Numbered from the stretch's first letter, positions 29,821 through 39,822 are shown. The stretch: 64,000 bases of DNA from Staphylococcus marylandisciuri (GCF_025519785.1 NZ_JAOPKZ010000014.1:26851-90850), one strand, 5' to 3'. The notes: generated from the sequence alone by a model not told the origin. Numbers and translations are program-made.

Positions 29821-32214
29821 TTGGCTCAATCTAAGAAAAAAACGACAAACAAGAAATCTTCTCAAACGAGAAAAAAGCGTTCAACTAAAAATAAATCAGA
29901 AAGTCCGCTCCGATACATAATTGCGGTAATTATATTAATCTTACTCGTATTAGGTACCTTACAATTAGGTATTATAGGTCAGATGATAGATAGCTTTTTT
30001 AATTATTTATTTGGTTGGAGTAGATACTTAACCTATGTACTTATACTTATTTATACGATAGCTGTAGCTTTTTATAAAGCTATACCTAAGACTCGACCTG
30101 CTATTGGGGTCATCGTATTACAGTTCGCTACGCTCTTTTTATTCCAAATTATCTTCAGACTTGCCCATACCGTTAAATCGGAAAGGGAACCAGTCTTAAT
30201 CCATGTATATAGATCTTATGCTCATACGCATTTTCCTAACTATGGCGGAGGATTATTAGGGTTTTATTTAATAAAGGTATTTGAACCTCTCATTTCAATT
30301 GTAGGGGTAGTTATCATAACACTTCTACTTATCATATCAGGTTGTATTCTATTAACTAAGCGCCGCCATAGAGACGTCGCCAAAGACTTATTTGATAATA
30401 TAAAAGTTAAGAGCCAATCTGCATCAGAGCGTATGAAGGATCGGCGTAAAGAAAATAAAGTTAAAAAAGAAGCTAAAGCTCGTTTGAAGGCAGAGAGAAC
30501 CGAAGAACGTAAAGCACAAGCTAAGAATGAAGATAAAGAGACCGTCACAGACGTCTCTGAGTTCCCTGAAGTTCCTCAAAAACCATCCCAATCAGCGTCG
30601 ATTCCAATATATGGTCATAGTGATAGTAGTGACAGACAAGATGCCAAGAACGAGAGCAAGCGTATTGATAATGCTCAAATGCATGAAACATCATCTAGAA
30701 GTGATGATGAAAGAGGTTCAAAAACTCATAGTGGCGCTGTTTCACAAGATGATAACAATGAAGAAAATTCTATTTCTGAAGCAGGAGAAGTTGAAAATGA
30801 AGCTTATCAAGTACCTCCGTTATCTTTATTAAATCGCCCCCCTAAACAACAAACAACCACTAAATCTGAGGTTCAGAAAAAAGGACGTTTACTCGAAAAT
30901 ACTTTAAAAAACTTTGGTGTTGACGCTAAAGTGACTCAGATTAAGATCGGCCCAGCGGTAACACAATATGAAATACAACCTGCTCAGGGGGTTAAAGTGA
31001 GTAAAATAGTTAATTTACACAGTGATATTGCACTCGCGTTAGCTGCTAAAGATGTGCGGATTGAAGCCCCTATTCCTGGAAAGTCTGCTGTAGGTATAGA
31101 AGTGCCGAATGATAAGGTATCATTAGTGTCGCTTAAAGAAGTATTAGAAGAGAGCTTTCCAGCGCAGAATAAGCTAGAGGTTGGTCTTGGGAGAGATATT
31201 TCAGGAGATCCAATAACCGTACAATTAAATGAGATGCCACATCTTCTAGTAGCAGGTTCTACAGGCAGTGGTAAATCAGTTTGCATTAACGGTATTATAA
31301 CGAGTATCTTGCTGAATGCGAAACCACATGAAGTGAAATTGATGCTTATCGACCCTAAGATGGTGGAACTCAACGTCTATAATGGGATCCCTCACTTATT
31401 AATACCTGTAGTTACGAATCCTCACAAAGCTTCACAGGCTTTGGAGAAGATTGTAGCAGAAATGGAACGCCGTTATGATCTATTTCAACATAGCTCTACT
31501 CGTAATATTGAGGGATATAATCAATATATTCGTCGTCAAAATCAAGAACTGAATGAGAAGCAAGCCGAATTGCCATATATAGTGGTCATAGTTGACGAGC
31601 TTGCGGATTTGATGATGGTAGCTGGTAAAGAAGTAGAGAACGCTATTCAGCGTATTACTCAAATGGCCAGAGCTGCAGGGATTCATCTCATCGTGGCTAC
31701 GCAAAGACCATCTGTTGATGTCATAACTGGTTTGATAAAAAATAACATTCCTTCTCGTATTGCTTTTGCAGTGAGCTCTCAAACCGATTCCCGAACTATC
31801 TTAGGTGCATCAGGAGCAGAGAAATTATTAGGTAAAGGCGATATGTTATACGAAGCGAGTGGTGGTTCGACTAACACTAGAGTTCAAGGTGCATTTTTAA
31901 GTGACCAAGAAGTTCAGACGGTAGTTAATTACGTTGTTGAACAACAAAAAGCTAATTATGTCAAAGAGATGGAACCAGACGCTCCAGTCGACAAATCAGA
32001 AATGCAAAGCGAGGATTCGCTATACGAGGAAGCATATGCATTCGTCGTAGACAAACAAAAAGCAAGTACTTCTTTACTACAACGTCAATTTAGAATTGGA
32101 TATAATCGCGCATCGCGACTTATGGACGATTTAGAACAGAATCAAGTTATTGGTCCTCAAAAGGGTAGCAAACCGCGTCAAATTTTAGTAGAACCTCCCA
32201 GTGAGGAAGAGTAG
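29821..32214 (+). CDS. ftsK: DNA translocase FtsK/SpoIIIE
   Basis: This is a septal DNA pump that clears chromosomes from the closing septum. The TTG at 29821 ([13 protein letters not shown]) begins a lysine-rich cytoplasmic stretch. Four to five membrane segments follow (about 30-185), then a charged linker (190-345), the RecA-like motor with Walker [12 protein letters not shown] (about 477-487) and Walker [11 protein letters not shown] (about 588), and a C-terminal gamma winged helix ([19 protein letters not shown]). At 797 residues it matches the S. aureus SpoIIIE type rather than the larger FtsK. A terminator follows. Confidence 0.96.
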   Translation: MAQSKKKTTNKKSSQTRKKRSTKNKSESPLRYIIAVIILILLVLGTLQLGIIGQMIDSFFNYLFGWSRYLTYVLILIYTIAVAFYKAIPKTRPAIGVIVLQFATLFLFQIIFRLAHTVKSEREPVLIHVYRSYAHTHFPNYGGGLLGFYLIKVFEPLISIVGVVIITLLLIISGCILLTKRRHRDVAKDLFDNIKVKSQSASERMKDRRKENKVKKEAKARLKAERTEERKAQAKNEDKETVTDVSEFPEVPQKPSQSASIPIYGHSDSSDRQDAKNESKRIDNAQMHETSSRSDDERGSKTHSGAVSQDDNNEENSISEAGEVENEAYQVPPLSLLNRPPKQQTTTKSEVQKKGRLLENTLKNFGVDAKVTQIKIGPAVTQYEIQPAQGVKVSKIVNLHSDIALALAAKDVRIEAPIPGKSAVGIEVPNDKVSLVSLKEVLEESFPAQNKLEVGLGRDISGDPITVQLNEMPHLLVAGSTGSGKSVCINGIITSILLNAKPHEVKLMLIDPKMVELNVYNGIPHLLIPVVTNPHKASQALEKIVAEMERRYDLFQHSSTRNIEGYNQYIRRQNQELNEKQAELPYIVVIVDELADLMMVAGKEVENAIQRITQMARAAGIHLIVATQRPSVDVITGLIKNNIPSRIAFAVSSQTDSRTILGASGAEKLLGKGDMLYEASGGSTNTRVQGAFLSDQEVQTVVNYVVEQQKANYVKEMEPDAPVDKSEMQSEDSLYEEAYAFVVDKQKASTSLLQRQFRIGYNRASRLMDDLEQNQVIGPQKGSKPRQILVEPPSEEE

Positions 32215-32229
32215 CTAAGAGTTCATATA

Positions 32230-32288
32230 GATTGAGGCTAAAGTAGTTATTTCAGCAACGATTGTTAGGCCTCAATCTCTCTTTATTT
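32230..32288 (+). terminator. Intrinsic terminator after ftsK
   Basis: GATTGAGGC (32230-32238) pairs with GCCTCAATC (32269-32277) across a 30-nt loop and is followed by TCTCTTTATTT. The rest of the 314-bp gap to 32528 is AT-rich. It contains a second ACCCTTT/AAAGGGT stem near 32368-32400, and I see nothing else there. Confidence 0.75.
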
Positions 32289-32528
32289 ATCATGTATAGT
32301 CCTTTAGTAGTAAAGAATAAGATGGAAAAGCCTGAGCATCAAAGTTAAATTATGCTATCAAATTGCACCCTTTATGTTAACTCGTCTTCTAGAAAGGGTA
32401 GTTGGAAATAAAAAATACATAGTCATCATTTTAATTCGAACGTTGAAAAAGTAGTATTTATCAATTAGGCTCATCAATTTTATTTCAAGTATTATAAATT
32501 AACATAACTAGAAAGAGAGGTTGGTACA

Positions 32529-33803
32529 TTGACAACAAATCATAGAGACAATAATAACTTGTTACATATTATTCAAACACCTAAATTTAAAACGACTACC
32601 CTGACAGTTAAATTTATAGCACCGCTTGAAGAAGAGACGATTACATCTCGCGCTCTATTAAGTAAGGTATTGGTAAGAGCGACTAACCAATGGCCAACAG
32701 ATAAGGCCTTCAATCGGTACTTGTCAAATTTATATGGAGCTTATGTAAATAGTCATGTTACGAAATTTAAAAATAACCACGTCATTTCGATATCGCTCGA
32801 AATAGTAAATGAACGTTATTTAAAAGATCAAACACCACTCGTTGAGAAAGGTATTGAACTGTTGGCCGAGATTATAACGAATCCACTACTTGAAGGCCAA
32901 GCCTTTAATTCTAATTTCGTAACTCAAGAAAAGTCTTTATTGAAAAAGAAATTAGAAGCAGTAGTAGATAATAAACCTCAATATTCTTTTTTAAAGTTAC
33001 TTCAACATATGTTTGGAAACCACCCTTATAGACATTTATCATCAGGTAGATTAGAAGATATATCAGATATTACACCTAAATCTTTATACCATACTTATAT
33101 GAGTATGTTAGAAAACGATTATTGTGTGGCTTATGTAGTCGGAAACGTGGATAAGACAAATGTTACTCAGTTATTTAATAAACATATACATATAAATAAA
33201 CGACAATTAAATACTTCAGTAGCCGAACCTCTTAAAGAGAGACATGACAAACCATGTTATGTCGTTGAAAGAGATGACGTTGATCAAGCGAAAGTAAACT
33301 TAGGTTTTACTTTCCCAACGCGATTTGGCCATAAAGATTATTATTCTATGATTGTGTTGAATATGATTTATGGAGGAGATCCTTCATCCGTTTTATTCAA
33401 TGAATTAAGAGAGAAGCAAAGTTTAGCTTATTCAATTCATTCGCAAATAGATGCTAAAAACGGTTACATGTTTGTATTAAGCGGAGTTTCATCAGCTAAA
33501 TATAACCAAGCTAAAAAGACGATAATAGGTGAATTTGAAAAATTACAACGTGGTGAATTTAGTGACACGCAATTAGAATTAGCTAAAAAAGTACTTATCT
33601 CTCAACGCAATGAATCTCAAGACCGACCTAAAAGTATGATTGAAATACTAAACAATAGTATATTACTCGATGAACCATTAACTCATGACGCCTTTGTCAA
33701 GGGCGTCAACAGTGTAACCAAAGAAGAAGTCATTAATCTTGCTTTAGAAACTCAGTTAGATACTGTTTATATATTAGCTCAAGAAGAGGGGGGAGAGGTA
33801 TAA
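32529..33803 (+). CDS. ymfF: M16-family peptidase-like protein YmfF (non-catalytic partner)
   Basis: The 424-residue protein has the two-lobed insulinase (M16) fold pattern but no HxxEH zinc motif in its N-terminal half, so it is probably the non-catalytic subunit paired with the next gene, as in mitochondrial-type M16 heterodimers. Recognisable features are TSRALLSKVLVRAT near 35-48 and the C-terminal FNELREKQSLAYSI segment. The start is TTG 32529 after AAGAGAGG. It shares one base with ymfH (TAATG). Actual substrate unknown. Confidence 0.85.
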   Translation: MTTNHRDNNNLLHIIQTPKFKTTTLTVKFIAPLEEETITSRALLSKVLVRATNQWPTDKAFNRYLSNLYGAYVNSHVTKFKNNHVISISLEIVNERYLKDQTPLVEKGIELLAEIITNPLLEGQAFNSNFVTQEKSLLKKKLEAVVDNKPQYSFLKLLQHMFGNHPYRHLSSGRLEDISDITPKSLYHTYMSMLENDYCVAYVVGNVDKTNVTQLFNKHIHINKRQLNTSVAEPLKERHDKPCYVVERDDVDQAKVNLGFTFPTRFGHKDYYSMIVLNMIYGGDPSSVLFNELREKQSLAYSIHSQIDAKNGYMFVLSGVSSAKYNQAKKTIIGEFEKLQRGEFSDTQLELAKKVLISQRNESQDRPKSMIEILNNSILLDEPLTHDAFVKGVNSVTKEEVINLALETQLDTVYILAQEEGGEV

Positions 33804-35086
33804 TGGAGGAACTTTATTACGAACAAATAGATGAGAAAGTGTACCAAACGACTATGGATAACGGCTTGAGACTCTTTGTTATTCCTAAGCCTGGCTTTCA
33901 AAAGACTTATGTCACTTATACTACTCAATTTGGATCACTGGATTCTAGATTTAAACCTCACGGTAAAGACGATTTTGTCACGGTACCAGATGGAGTGGCA
34001 CATTTTTTAGAACATAAGTTATTTGAACAAGAAGGTGAAGACCTGTTCACTCAATTTGCTGAAGATAATGCTCAAGTTAATGCCTTTACAAGTTTTGATC
34101 GAACAAGTTATTTATTTAGTGCTACTGATCACGTCGAACGCAACATTAAGCGTTTACTAGAAATGGTAGAGACCCCTTACTTTACTGATGAAACAGTAGA
34201 AAAAGAAAAAGGGATTATTGCAGAAGAGATTAAAATGTATCAAGAGCAACCAGCTTATAAATTGATGTTTAATACACTGAGAGCACTTTATCATAAACAT
34301 CCTATTCGCGTAGATATAGCTGGAAGTGTTGATAGTATTTCACATATAACGAAAGAAGATCTCTACTTGTGTTATGAAACATTCTATCATCCATCTAACA
34401 TGGTACTGTTCGTAGTAGGTGATGTCGATCCTAGCGCTATTGTAAATCTTGTACAGGCTCATGAGAGTAAGCGTAATAAGCAGGCGCAACCTAGAATAGA
34501 AAGAGAGGCGTTAAGTGATCCTAGAGAAGTCAATTTACCTCGTATAAGCGAAGAAATGCGTATTAAATCACCGCGTTTAATGCTTGGCTTCAAGACTAAA
34601 CCAATAGATGAACCACCTCGAAAATATATTCAGCGCGATTTAGAAATGACTTTATTTTACGAAATGGTATTAGGAGAGGAAACTGAATTTTATCAATATC
34701 TGTTAAATCATGAACTTATAGATGAAACATTTGGCTATCAGTTTATGCTCGAGCCATCATATTGCTTTTCTTTAATTACTAGTGCAACGGATCAACCGCA
34801 GGAATTAAAAGAACTTATACTCTCTGAGTTACGACAACGACGTGGTAAACTTAAAGATAGTGAAGGCTTTGAGTTGTTAAAAAAACAATTTATTGGAGAA
34901 TTTATATCAGGTTTGAATTCGCCCGAATATATAGCAAATCAATACACTAAATTGTTCTTTGAAGGAGTAAGCTTGTTCGATTTATTAGAAATCATTGAAG
35001 ATATAACGCTTGAAAGTATTAATGAAACTTCACGAACTTATTTAGACTTAACACATGTAGTAGATAGCCGTTTGGAGATGAAATAA
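33803..35086 (+). CDS. ymfH: M16-family zinc peptidase YmfH
   Basis: This is the catalytic M16 partner: the inverted zinc motif HFLEH lies at about residues 66-70, followed about 75 residues later by acidic residues in KEKGIIAEEIKMY. The 427-residue length fits the family. ATG 33803 overlaps the ymfF stop, indicating coupled translation and a heterodimer. In Bacillus the ymf cluster sits at the same place. The cellular substrate is not known, and an SDR gene follows one base after the stop. Confidence 0.88.
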   Translation: MEELYYEQIDEKVYQTTMDNGLRLFVIPKPGFQKTYVTYTTQFGSLDSRFKPHGKDDFVTVPDGVAHFLEHKLFEQEGEDLFTQFAEDNAQVNAFTSFDRTSYLFSATDHVERNIKRLLEMVETPYFTDETVEKEKGIIAEEIKMYQEQPAYKLMFNTLRALYHKHPIRVDIAGSVDSISHITKEDLYLCYETFYHPSNMVLFVVGDVDPSAIVNLVQAHESKRNKQAQPRIEREALSDPREVNLPRISEEMRIKSPRLMLGFKTKPIDEPPRKYIQRDLEMTLFYEMVLGEETEFYQYLLNHELIDETFGYQFMLEPSYCFSLITSATDQPQELKELILSELRQRRGKLKDSEGFELLKKQFIGEFISGLNSPEYIANQYTKLFFEGVSLFDLLEIIEDITLESINETSRTYLDLTHVVDSRLEMK

Positions 35087-35087
35087 A

Positions 35088-35792
35088 GTGAAGGCTCTAG
35101 TTATTGGAGGCTCTGGTAGTATTGGAGCTGCTATTACACAACGCTTAATTGACGACGGTTACGAAGTGATAGTTCACTATCATCGAGCGAATCTAAATGA
35201 TTTGACCGCTCTATATAAGAATCAACCAGTACAATTTGTCCAAGCAGATTTAAGTGAAGCGGTTGATCTTGAAGAGAAATTTGGATTTATTAACAATCTT
35301 GATGCGTTAATTTATAGCTCAGGGGCTAGTTTATACGGTTTATTACAAGATATGGATGAGGCACAAATAGAGGCATGTTATCAAATTAACGTTAAACAAC
35401 TTATAAATTTGACCCAGTTCTTTATTGATCAACTACGTCAAAGTGACAATGGTAGACTAGTAGTTATTTCTTCAATTTGGGGTGAGACGGGTGCTAGCTT
35501 GGAGACGATATATTCCACAATGAAAAGCGCTCAGCTCGGTTTTGTAAAGTCGTTAAGTCAAGAGTTAGCGTTAACTGAAGTAACAGTTAATGCAATAACA
35601 CCTGGGTTTGTCAATGGAAGAATGTCTGCTGAGTTTGATGAAGCAGCGTTACGAAACATGGTTGAAGAGTTACCTCAGCAAAGGTTAATAGAGCCTGAAG
35701 AAGTCGCTCATGTTTGCAGCTTTCTATGTCATCCATTGGCTAAAAGTATTACCGGTACAGTTCAAAAGGTCAATGGTGCATGGTATGTGTAA
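35088..35792 (+). CDS. ymfI: SDR-family oxidoreductase YmfI
   Basis: This is a classical short-chain dehydrogenase/reductase of 234 residues with an N-terminal Rossmann motif GGSGSIGAAI (7-16), the NAG-like position replaced by YSSGAS, catalytic serine in VVISSIWG and YxxxK in IYSTMK. GTG 35088 follows the ymfH stop after a single base. It resembles 3-oxoacyl-ACP reductases, but it lies with the ymf peptidases rather than in a fatty-acid operon, so the substrate is left open. Confidence 0.85.
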   Translation: MKALVIGGSGSIGAAITQRLIDDGYEVIVHYHRANLNDLTALYKNQPVQFVQADLSEAVDLEEKFGFINNLDALIYSSGASLYGLLQDMDEAQIEACYQINVKQLINLTQFFIDQLRQSDNGRLVVISSIWGETGASLETIYSTMKSAQLGFVKSLSQELALTEVTVNAITPGFVNGRMSAEFDEAALRNMVEELPQQRLIEPEEVAHVCSFLCHPLAKSITGTVQKVNGAWYV

Positions 35793-35839
35793 TTTGTAAA
35801 TTTACTTCTTAAATTTTTATCCCATGAAACTAGTTAGAA

Positions 35840-35848
35840 TGTTATAAT
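35840..35848 (+). promoter_or_regulatory. Extended -10 promoter before ymfK
   Basis: TGT precedes a perfect TATAAT (35843-35848). No good -35 is present, so this would be an extended -10 type promoter for ymfK-ymfM-pgsA. Confidence 0.5.
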
Positions 35849-35938
35849 ACACATAATCCAGAGAATAAGTGAATCGAAGTGTGAGTGTCAATGAGAGCGA
35901 GTTAGAAGATATTTCGTTTCATAGGCCTTTCCCATAAA

Positions 35939-35986
35939 AGCTGACTAGAATTTAAAAAATTTACACCCATTTATAATTAGTCAGCT
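35939..35986. repeat. Relic of the modular repeat with AGCTGACTA/TAGTCAGCT stem
   Basis: AGCTGACTA and TAGTCAGCT bound a 48-bp hairpin whose interior (GAATTTAAAAAATTTACACCC) looks like a decayed version of the GATGACT...AGTCATC module seen intact elsewhere. Confidence 0.55.
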
Positions 35987-36070
35987 ACTACGGGCTTACT
36001 TTATTCTCAACACTTACATCAATTTCTACATGAATGTCATGCGCTTATTTAGGACAAAGGGGTAGATGAT

Positions 36071-36913
36071 ATGGCTGTTGATACTAAAAAAGAATGGTAT
36101 TTAGAATATGATATAACGATTAATCGTGCTGGTTTATTAGGTGACGTTTCTAGCTTATTAGGGATGATGGGTATAAGTATTGTCACTATTAATGGAATTG
36201 AAGAGAGTCGTCGAGGTTTGTTAATAAAGACCGATAACCTTGAGAAAGTAAAAAGGTTTGAAAATATCGTTCAAGAAATAGATGATATTACAATTACGAA
36301 ACTCCGCGAACCTGATTTAAGAGACCGATTAGCTGTGCGCCACGGTCGATACATAGAACAGGATGCAGATGATAAAAAAACTTTCCGTTTTGAGCGAGAA
36401 GATTTAGGTTTACTCGTCGATTTTATGGCGGAATTGTTTAAGGAAAATGAGCATAAATTAATAGGAATACGAGGGATGCCTCGTGTAGGTAAGACTGAAT
36501 CAATTGTTGCAGCTAGCGTCTGTGCTCATAAGCGTTGGCTTTTCATAAGTTCAACACTGATCAAACAGACAGTGCGGAGCTCATTAATCAAAGGTGAATA
36601 TGACGCTGATCATGTATATATAATTGATGGCGCGGTGACTGCTAGGGAAGCGAACCAAAAACATCAAGACCTAGTCAAAGAAGTTATGAAATTACCTTCA
36701 ATTAAAGTGGTAGAACATCCTGATTTATTCATTGAAACAAGTGATTACGAAATGAGTGACTTCGACTATATTATTGAGCTGAGAGAGAATAAAGATCAAG
36801 AAATACAGTATGAAGAGATGAAGAAACATACTGTTAAAAGTAAGAATAACTTAAGCTTTGGAAATGACGAATTTGGAGATGGCTTCGGTGGAGGCTTCGG
36901 TTTCTTTGAGTGA
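36071..36913 (+). CDS. ymfK: DUF3388 family protein YmfK
   Basis: The protein is conserved in Bacillales but of unproven function. It has 280 residues: an ACT-like N-terminal domain (WYLEYDITINRAGLLGDVSS, about 10-80) suggestive of ligand sensing, a P-loop-like GMPRVGKTE (about 137-145) and an acidic, glycine/phenylalanine-rich tail ending GDGFGGGFGFFE. Start ATG 36071 follows AAGGGGT. It lies just upstream of the RodZ-like gene and pgsA, so a cell-envelope link is possible but unproven. Confidence 0.8.
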   Translation: MAVDTKKEWYLEYDITINRAGLLGDVSSLLGMMGISIVTINGIEESRRGLLIKTDNLEKVKRFENIVQEIDDITITKLREPDLRDRLAVRHGRYIEQDADDKKTFRFEREDLGLLVDFMAELFKENEHKLIGIRGMPRVGKTESIVAASVCAHKRWLFISSTLIKQTVRSSLIKGEYDADHVYIIDGAVTAREANQKHQDLVKEVMKLPSIKVVEHPDLFIETSDYEMSDFDYIIELRENKDQEIQYEEMKKHTVKSKNNLSFGNDEFGDGFGGGFGFFE

Positions 36914-36945
36914 TAAGCTAACGATGTGATAGGAGGGCTTGCTAA

Positions 36946-37338
36946 GTGGAACGCGTTGGTCAAGTATTGAAAGGGCGAAGAGAACGTTTAGGAATGACTT
37001 TATCGGAACTTGAGAAACAAACAGAAATTAAACGTCATACTTTGAGGTTAATTGAAGATAACGACTTTGAAGCACTTAGTAATCCACATTATTCTGAAGG
37101 ATTAATCTCTAAATATGCGAATGCTGTAAACTTTGATGCTGAGCATTTAATAGAAGCTCACCGGCAAGAAATTCCTAATCAAGATCAAACGATTCTCTCG
37201 ACTATTAAAGCTTTTAAACGAGAGGATACGCCTACATATCGCAGTAAAAATAATGAAGCTATACAGTTATTAGTTGTTACCTGTGGTATCGTTATTATAA
37301 CAGCAATCATATGGATTTTAGCAGTAATTATTTTCTAA
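36946..37338 (+). CDS. ymfM: RodZ-like helix-turn-helix membrane protein (YmfM)
   Basis: The 130-residue protein has an N-terminal Xre/RodZ-type HTH (VGQVLKGRRERLGMTLSELE to about residue 70) and one C-terminal transmembrane helix (about 105-129). That resembles a short RodZ lacking the extracytoplasmic domain, a family tied to MreB and cell shape, or in cocci to division. The GTG at 36946 has AGGAGGG upstream. It directly precedes pgsA as in Bacillus. Confidence 0.85.
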   Translation: MERVGQVLKGRRERLGMTLSELEKQTEIKRHTLRLIEDNDFEALSNPHYSEGLISKYANAVNFDAEHLIEAHRQEIPNQDQTILSTIKAFKREDTPTYRSKNNEAIQLLVVTCGIVIITAIIWILAVIIF

Positions 37339-37378
37339 AGATATTTATTATTTTACAATAAAGAAATGAGGATTTTTG

Positions 37379-37960
37379 ATGAATATACCGAATTGGATAA
37401 CGGTGTTTAGAGTTATTCTGATACCTATCTTCTTAATTTTCTCTTTATGTGACTTTGGAATGGGAAAGATCTCTTTTCTAGCAGGTAGTGAGATCAGAAT
37501 AGAATTATTCATAAGTGGTTTAATATTTATACTCGCGTCATTGAGCGACTTTTTAGACGGGTATCTTGCACGTAAATGGAATCTCGTTTCAAATATGGGT
37601 AAATTTTTAGATCCTTTAGCAGATAAATTGCTTGTAGCCAGCGCTCTAATTGCGCTAGTTCAAATTGATAAAATTAATGCCGTGGTAACTATAATTATAA
37701 TAGCCAGAGAATTTGCTGTTACAGGTTTGCGTTTGCTTCAAATTGAGCAAGGATTCGTCAGTGCTGCAGGACAGCTTGGAAAAATAAAGACAGCTGTTAC
37801 TATGGTTGCTCTAGTATGGATATTATTAGGAGAACCTTTTATTAAGTTCTTACATTTCCCGTTAGGAGTCGTCCTATTATACATAGGCGTGTTCTTCACA
37901 GTACTCTCCGGAATAGAATATTTTTATAAAGGCAGAGATGTCTTTAAAGTAAAAAAATAA
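37379..37960 (+). CDS. pgsA: CDP-diacylglycerol-glycerol-3-phosphate phosphatidyltransferase
   Basis: PgsA makes phosphatidylglycerol-phosphate from CDP-diacylglycerol, the committed step to PG, lysyl-PG and cardiolipin. The CDP-alcohol phosphotransferase signature (D-x2-D-G-x2-A-R-x8-G-x3-D-x3-D) is intact in [12 protein letters not shown]...[10 protein letters not shown] (about 60-88). The enzyme has about five membrane helices and 193 residues. I choose ATG 37379 over the adjacent TTG. Changes in this gene underlie daptomycin resistance in S. aureus. Confidence 0.97.
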   Translation: MNIPNWITVFRVILIPIFLIFSLCDFGMGKISFLAGSEIRIELFISGLIFILASLSDFLDGYLARKWNLVSNMGKFLDPLADKLLVASALIALVQIDKINAVVTIIIIAREFAVTGLRLLQIEQGFVSAAGQLGKIKTAVTMVALVWILLGEPFIKFLHFPLGVVLLYIGVFFTVLSGIEYFYKGRDVFKVKK

Positions 37961-38027
37961 AGAGTGATTTGTCGATTTTCCTCTTAAGAGGAGGCTGGAA
38001 AATAAAGGTCTTTGACTAGAGAGAAAG

Positions 38028-38055
38028 AGGCTGGGACATAAATCCCAGCCTTTTT
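38028..38055 (+). terminator. Intrinsic terminator after pgsA, part of the repeat
   Basis: AGGCTGGGA (38028-38036) pairs with TCCCAGCCT (38043-38051) over a CATAAA loop, followed by TTTTT. Confidence 0.88.
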
Positions 38056-38309
38056 CAGCATCTTGGCAGTAGATGACTGATTTGAAAATGCGCTTGTATC
38101 AAGCTTTTTTCAATTCTAGTCATCCTTGCCGGGGCGGGACGACGAAATCTTTTTATTCAAAATAGATTTCTGTCCCGCTCCCTTCAGCATCTTGGCAGTA
38201 GATGACTGATTTGAAAACGCGCTTGTATCAAGCTTTTTTCAATTCTAGTCATCCTTGCCGGGGCGGGACGACGAAATCTTTTTATTCAAAATAGATTTCT
38301 GTCCCGCTC
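38054..38309 (+). repeat. Tandem duplication of the 129-bp module
   Basis: Unit 1 begins at 38054 and unit 2 at 38183, both with TTCAGCATCTTGGCAGTAG. Comparing them base by base I find one T/C difference (AAAATGCG versus AAAACGCG) and a change at the very end. Each unit contains a GATGACT/AGTCATC stem and a GCGGGAC...GTCCCGC inverted pair. Confidence 0.93.
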
Positions 38310-38510
38310 ACGAATCGTGAGCGTTTCTGTCGACAATCTTGTTTTTGGGAGGTCATTCATCGGTTTCCCAGATCACAGAAATTTTATGTCTCAACATCTT
38401 AGTTGAATAGTAATTTCTTTCGGAGTTAGAGTGCGTTTATACTTCGGACAGTAAATGTTTGTCCATTAGGTTCTAAAGCATTTAACTTTTAACTAGTATT
38501 ATCAAAATAG

Positions 38511-38557
38511 GTACACTTAATGTACAAGTTTGCATTTTAGGATATGTGGAATAATAT
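38511..38557 (+). promoter_or_regulatory. Promoter of cinA with an adjacent palindrome
   Basis: TTGCAT (38530-38535) and TAATAT (38552-38557), spaced 16 bp, form a promoter candidate. A perfect interrupted palindrome GTACACTTAATGTAC lies at 38511-38525, directly upstream of the -35, where an operator could sit. No known regulator is assigned. Confidence 0.55.
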
Positions 38558-38597
38558 ACTCTGTTAAGTACTTATTGAAATGTGGGTGACAATTAGA

Positions 38598-39743
38598 ATG
38601 AAGATTGGAATTATTGCGGTTGGCTCTGAACTTTTACTCGGTCAGATTAATAATACGAATGGCCAATATCTGTCTCAATTATTTAATGAGGCAGGTCACA
38701 GCGTTATAGAACATGCTGTTATAGGTGATAACCCTGAGCGTTTAGAACGCGTAGTTCGCCAAATGCTCAATCATTATGAAGCAGTCGTTTTAACAGGCGG
38801 TTTAGGGCCTACCAAAGATGATTTAACTAAGCATACAGTTGCTAAAATTCTCGGAAAAGAGCTTGTCATAGATGAAAAAGCATTAAATTACATTGAATCT
38901 TACTTTAAAGAGCAACACCAAGAAATGACTCCAAATAATCGTCAACAAGCTTTGGTTATTGAAGGAAGTAAAGTGCTAGAGAACAAAGTGGGAATGGCAC
39001 CTGGTATTTACGTAGAACATGAAGGCAAACATGTTGTAATGCTTCCAGGCCCGCCTATAGAGAATCGTCCTATGGCGAAAAATGAATTATTACCTTTAAT
39101 GACAGAAAGTGAGCAAATTATTTATTCAGAAATGTTAAAGTTTGCTGGTATTGGGGAATCTCGTGTTGAAACTGAACTTATGGATTTAATTGAGAGTCAA
39201 CATAACCCGACTATTGCACCCTTAGCAGGGAGCCATGAAGTTAAGGTTAGATTAACAGCTAATGGTAAAAATCAACAAGTATGTCAGAAGAAGATTGATC
39301 CCATAAAAACAAGTATATTAGAGCGTATCGGCAAATATTATTATGCTTCTGATGAAGTAGAAATTGAAGAAGCGGTCATGAATCAATTTCACAGCTCCTT
39401 CGCTATATACGATGGTGTTACAGAAGGATTGTTATATTCTAGAATGAAGAATTATGATTCTAATTCTATCTTAAAAGGGATGCTAACTAATTCTTCAGTA
39501 TTTGTTGATAATAATATGGAGATTAAAGCTAAATTAAAAATTAGTGCTGAGCTGGTGAGTCGACTTTATAACACCCAAGTTGGTATTTCAGTATTAGAAG
39601 AAAGAGAAAATGTCTATCTAGGCATTCTTGAGAACCATGAGTTAGCTTGTTATACGTTTAAAATGACTAAAAAGCGCAACTTAATTAAAACTAGAACACC
39701 TAATTACACTTTAATACGTATTTTAGAATGGTTACGAAGCTAA
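38598..39743 (+). CDS. cinA: CinA-family protein (competence/damage-inducible), N-terminal domain conserved
   Basis: The N-terminal MoaB-like (COG1058) domain is clear: GIIAVGSELLLGQINNTN (2-20), TGGLGPTKDD (about 73-82) and PTIAPLAGSHEV. GPPIENRP replaces the GPPKEMQP I expect. The C-terminal part (about 255-381), which in other bacteria is an NMN deamidase with a TAESCTGG motif, lacks that motif, so deamidase activity is unlikely. The start is ATG 38598 (MKIGIIAVG), 381 residues. It precedes recA as in many Gram-positives. Confidence 0.9.
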   Translation: MKIGIIAVGSELLLGQINNTNGQYLSQLFNEAGHSVIEHAVIGDNPERLERVVRQMLNHYEAVVLTGGLGPTKDDLTKHTVAKILGKELVIDEKALNYIESYFKEQHQEMTPNNRQQALVIEGSKVLENKVGMAPGIYVEHEGKHVVMLPGPPIENRPMAKNELLPLMTESEQIIYSEMLKFAGIGESRVETELMDLIESQHNPTIAPLAGSHEVKVRLTANGKNQQVCQKKIDPIKTSILERIGKYYYASDEVEIEEAVMNQFHSSFAIYDGVTEGLLYSRMKNYDSNSILKGMLTNSSVFVDNNMEIKAKLKISAELVSRLYNTQVGISVLEERENVYLGILENHELACYTFKMTKKRNLIKTRTPNYTLIRILEWLRS

Positions 39744-39800
39744 AAGTTAACAATATGAGTACATGCGTTCGTTTATTTAAACAATACCCCTTTGTATTAG

Positions 39801-39814
39801 CGAACAAATATTCG
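39801..39814. promoter_or_regulatory. LexA/SOS box of recA
   Basis: CGAACAAATATTCG is a near-palindrome matching the Gram-positive LexA consensus (CGAAC-N4-GTTCG) except for one base in the right arm. It lies just upstream of the recA -35. Confidence 0.85.
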
Positions 39815-39822
39815 CAAAATCC

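Larger units (their letters stand above)
38020..38400 (+). repeat. Large modular repeat cluster between pgsA and cinA
   Basis: The 637-bp gap contains no gene. After a GACTAGAGAGAAAGAGG lead there is a perfect hairpin terminator, then two near-identical tandem 129-bp main modules, and then one extension module (CACGAATCGTGAGCG, TCTGTCGACAATC, GGGAGGTCATTCATCGG, TTTATGTCTCAAC). This is the best preserved forward copy in the window. Confidence 0.9.

Noticed and set aside
38054..38309. Tandem repeats that could be taken for a CRISPR array
   Set aside because: The units are 129 bp, contiguous and nearly identical throughout, with no short repeat/unique spacer pattern and no cas genes nearby.
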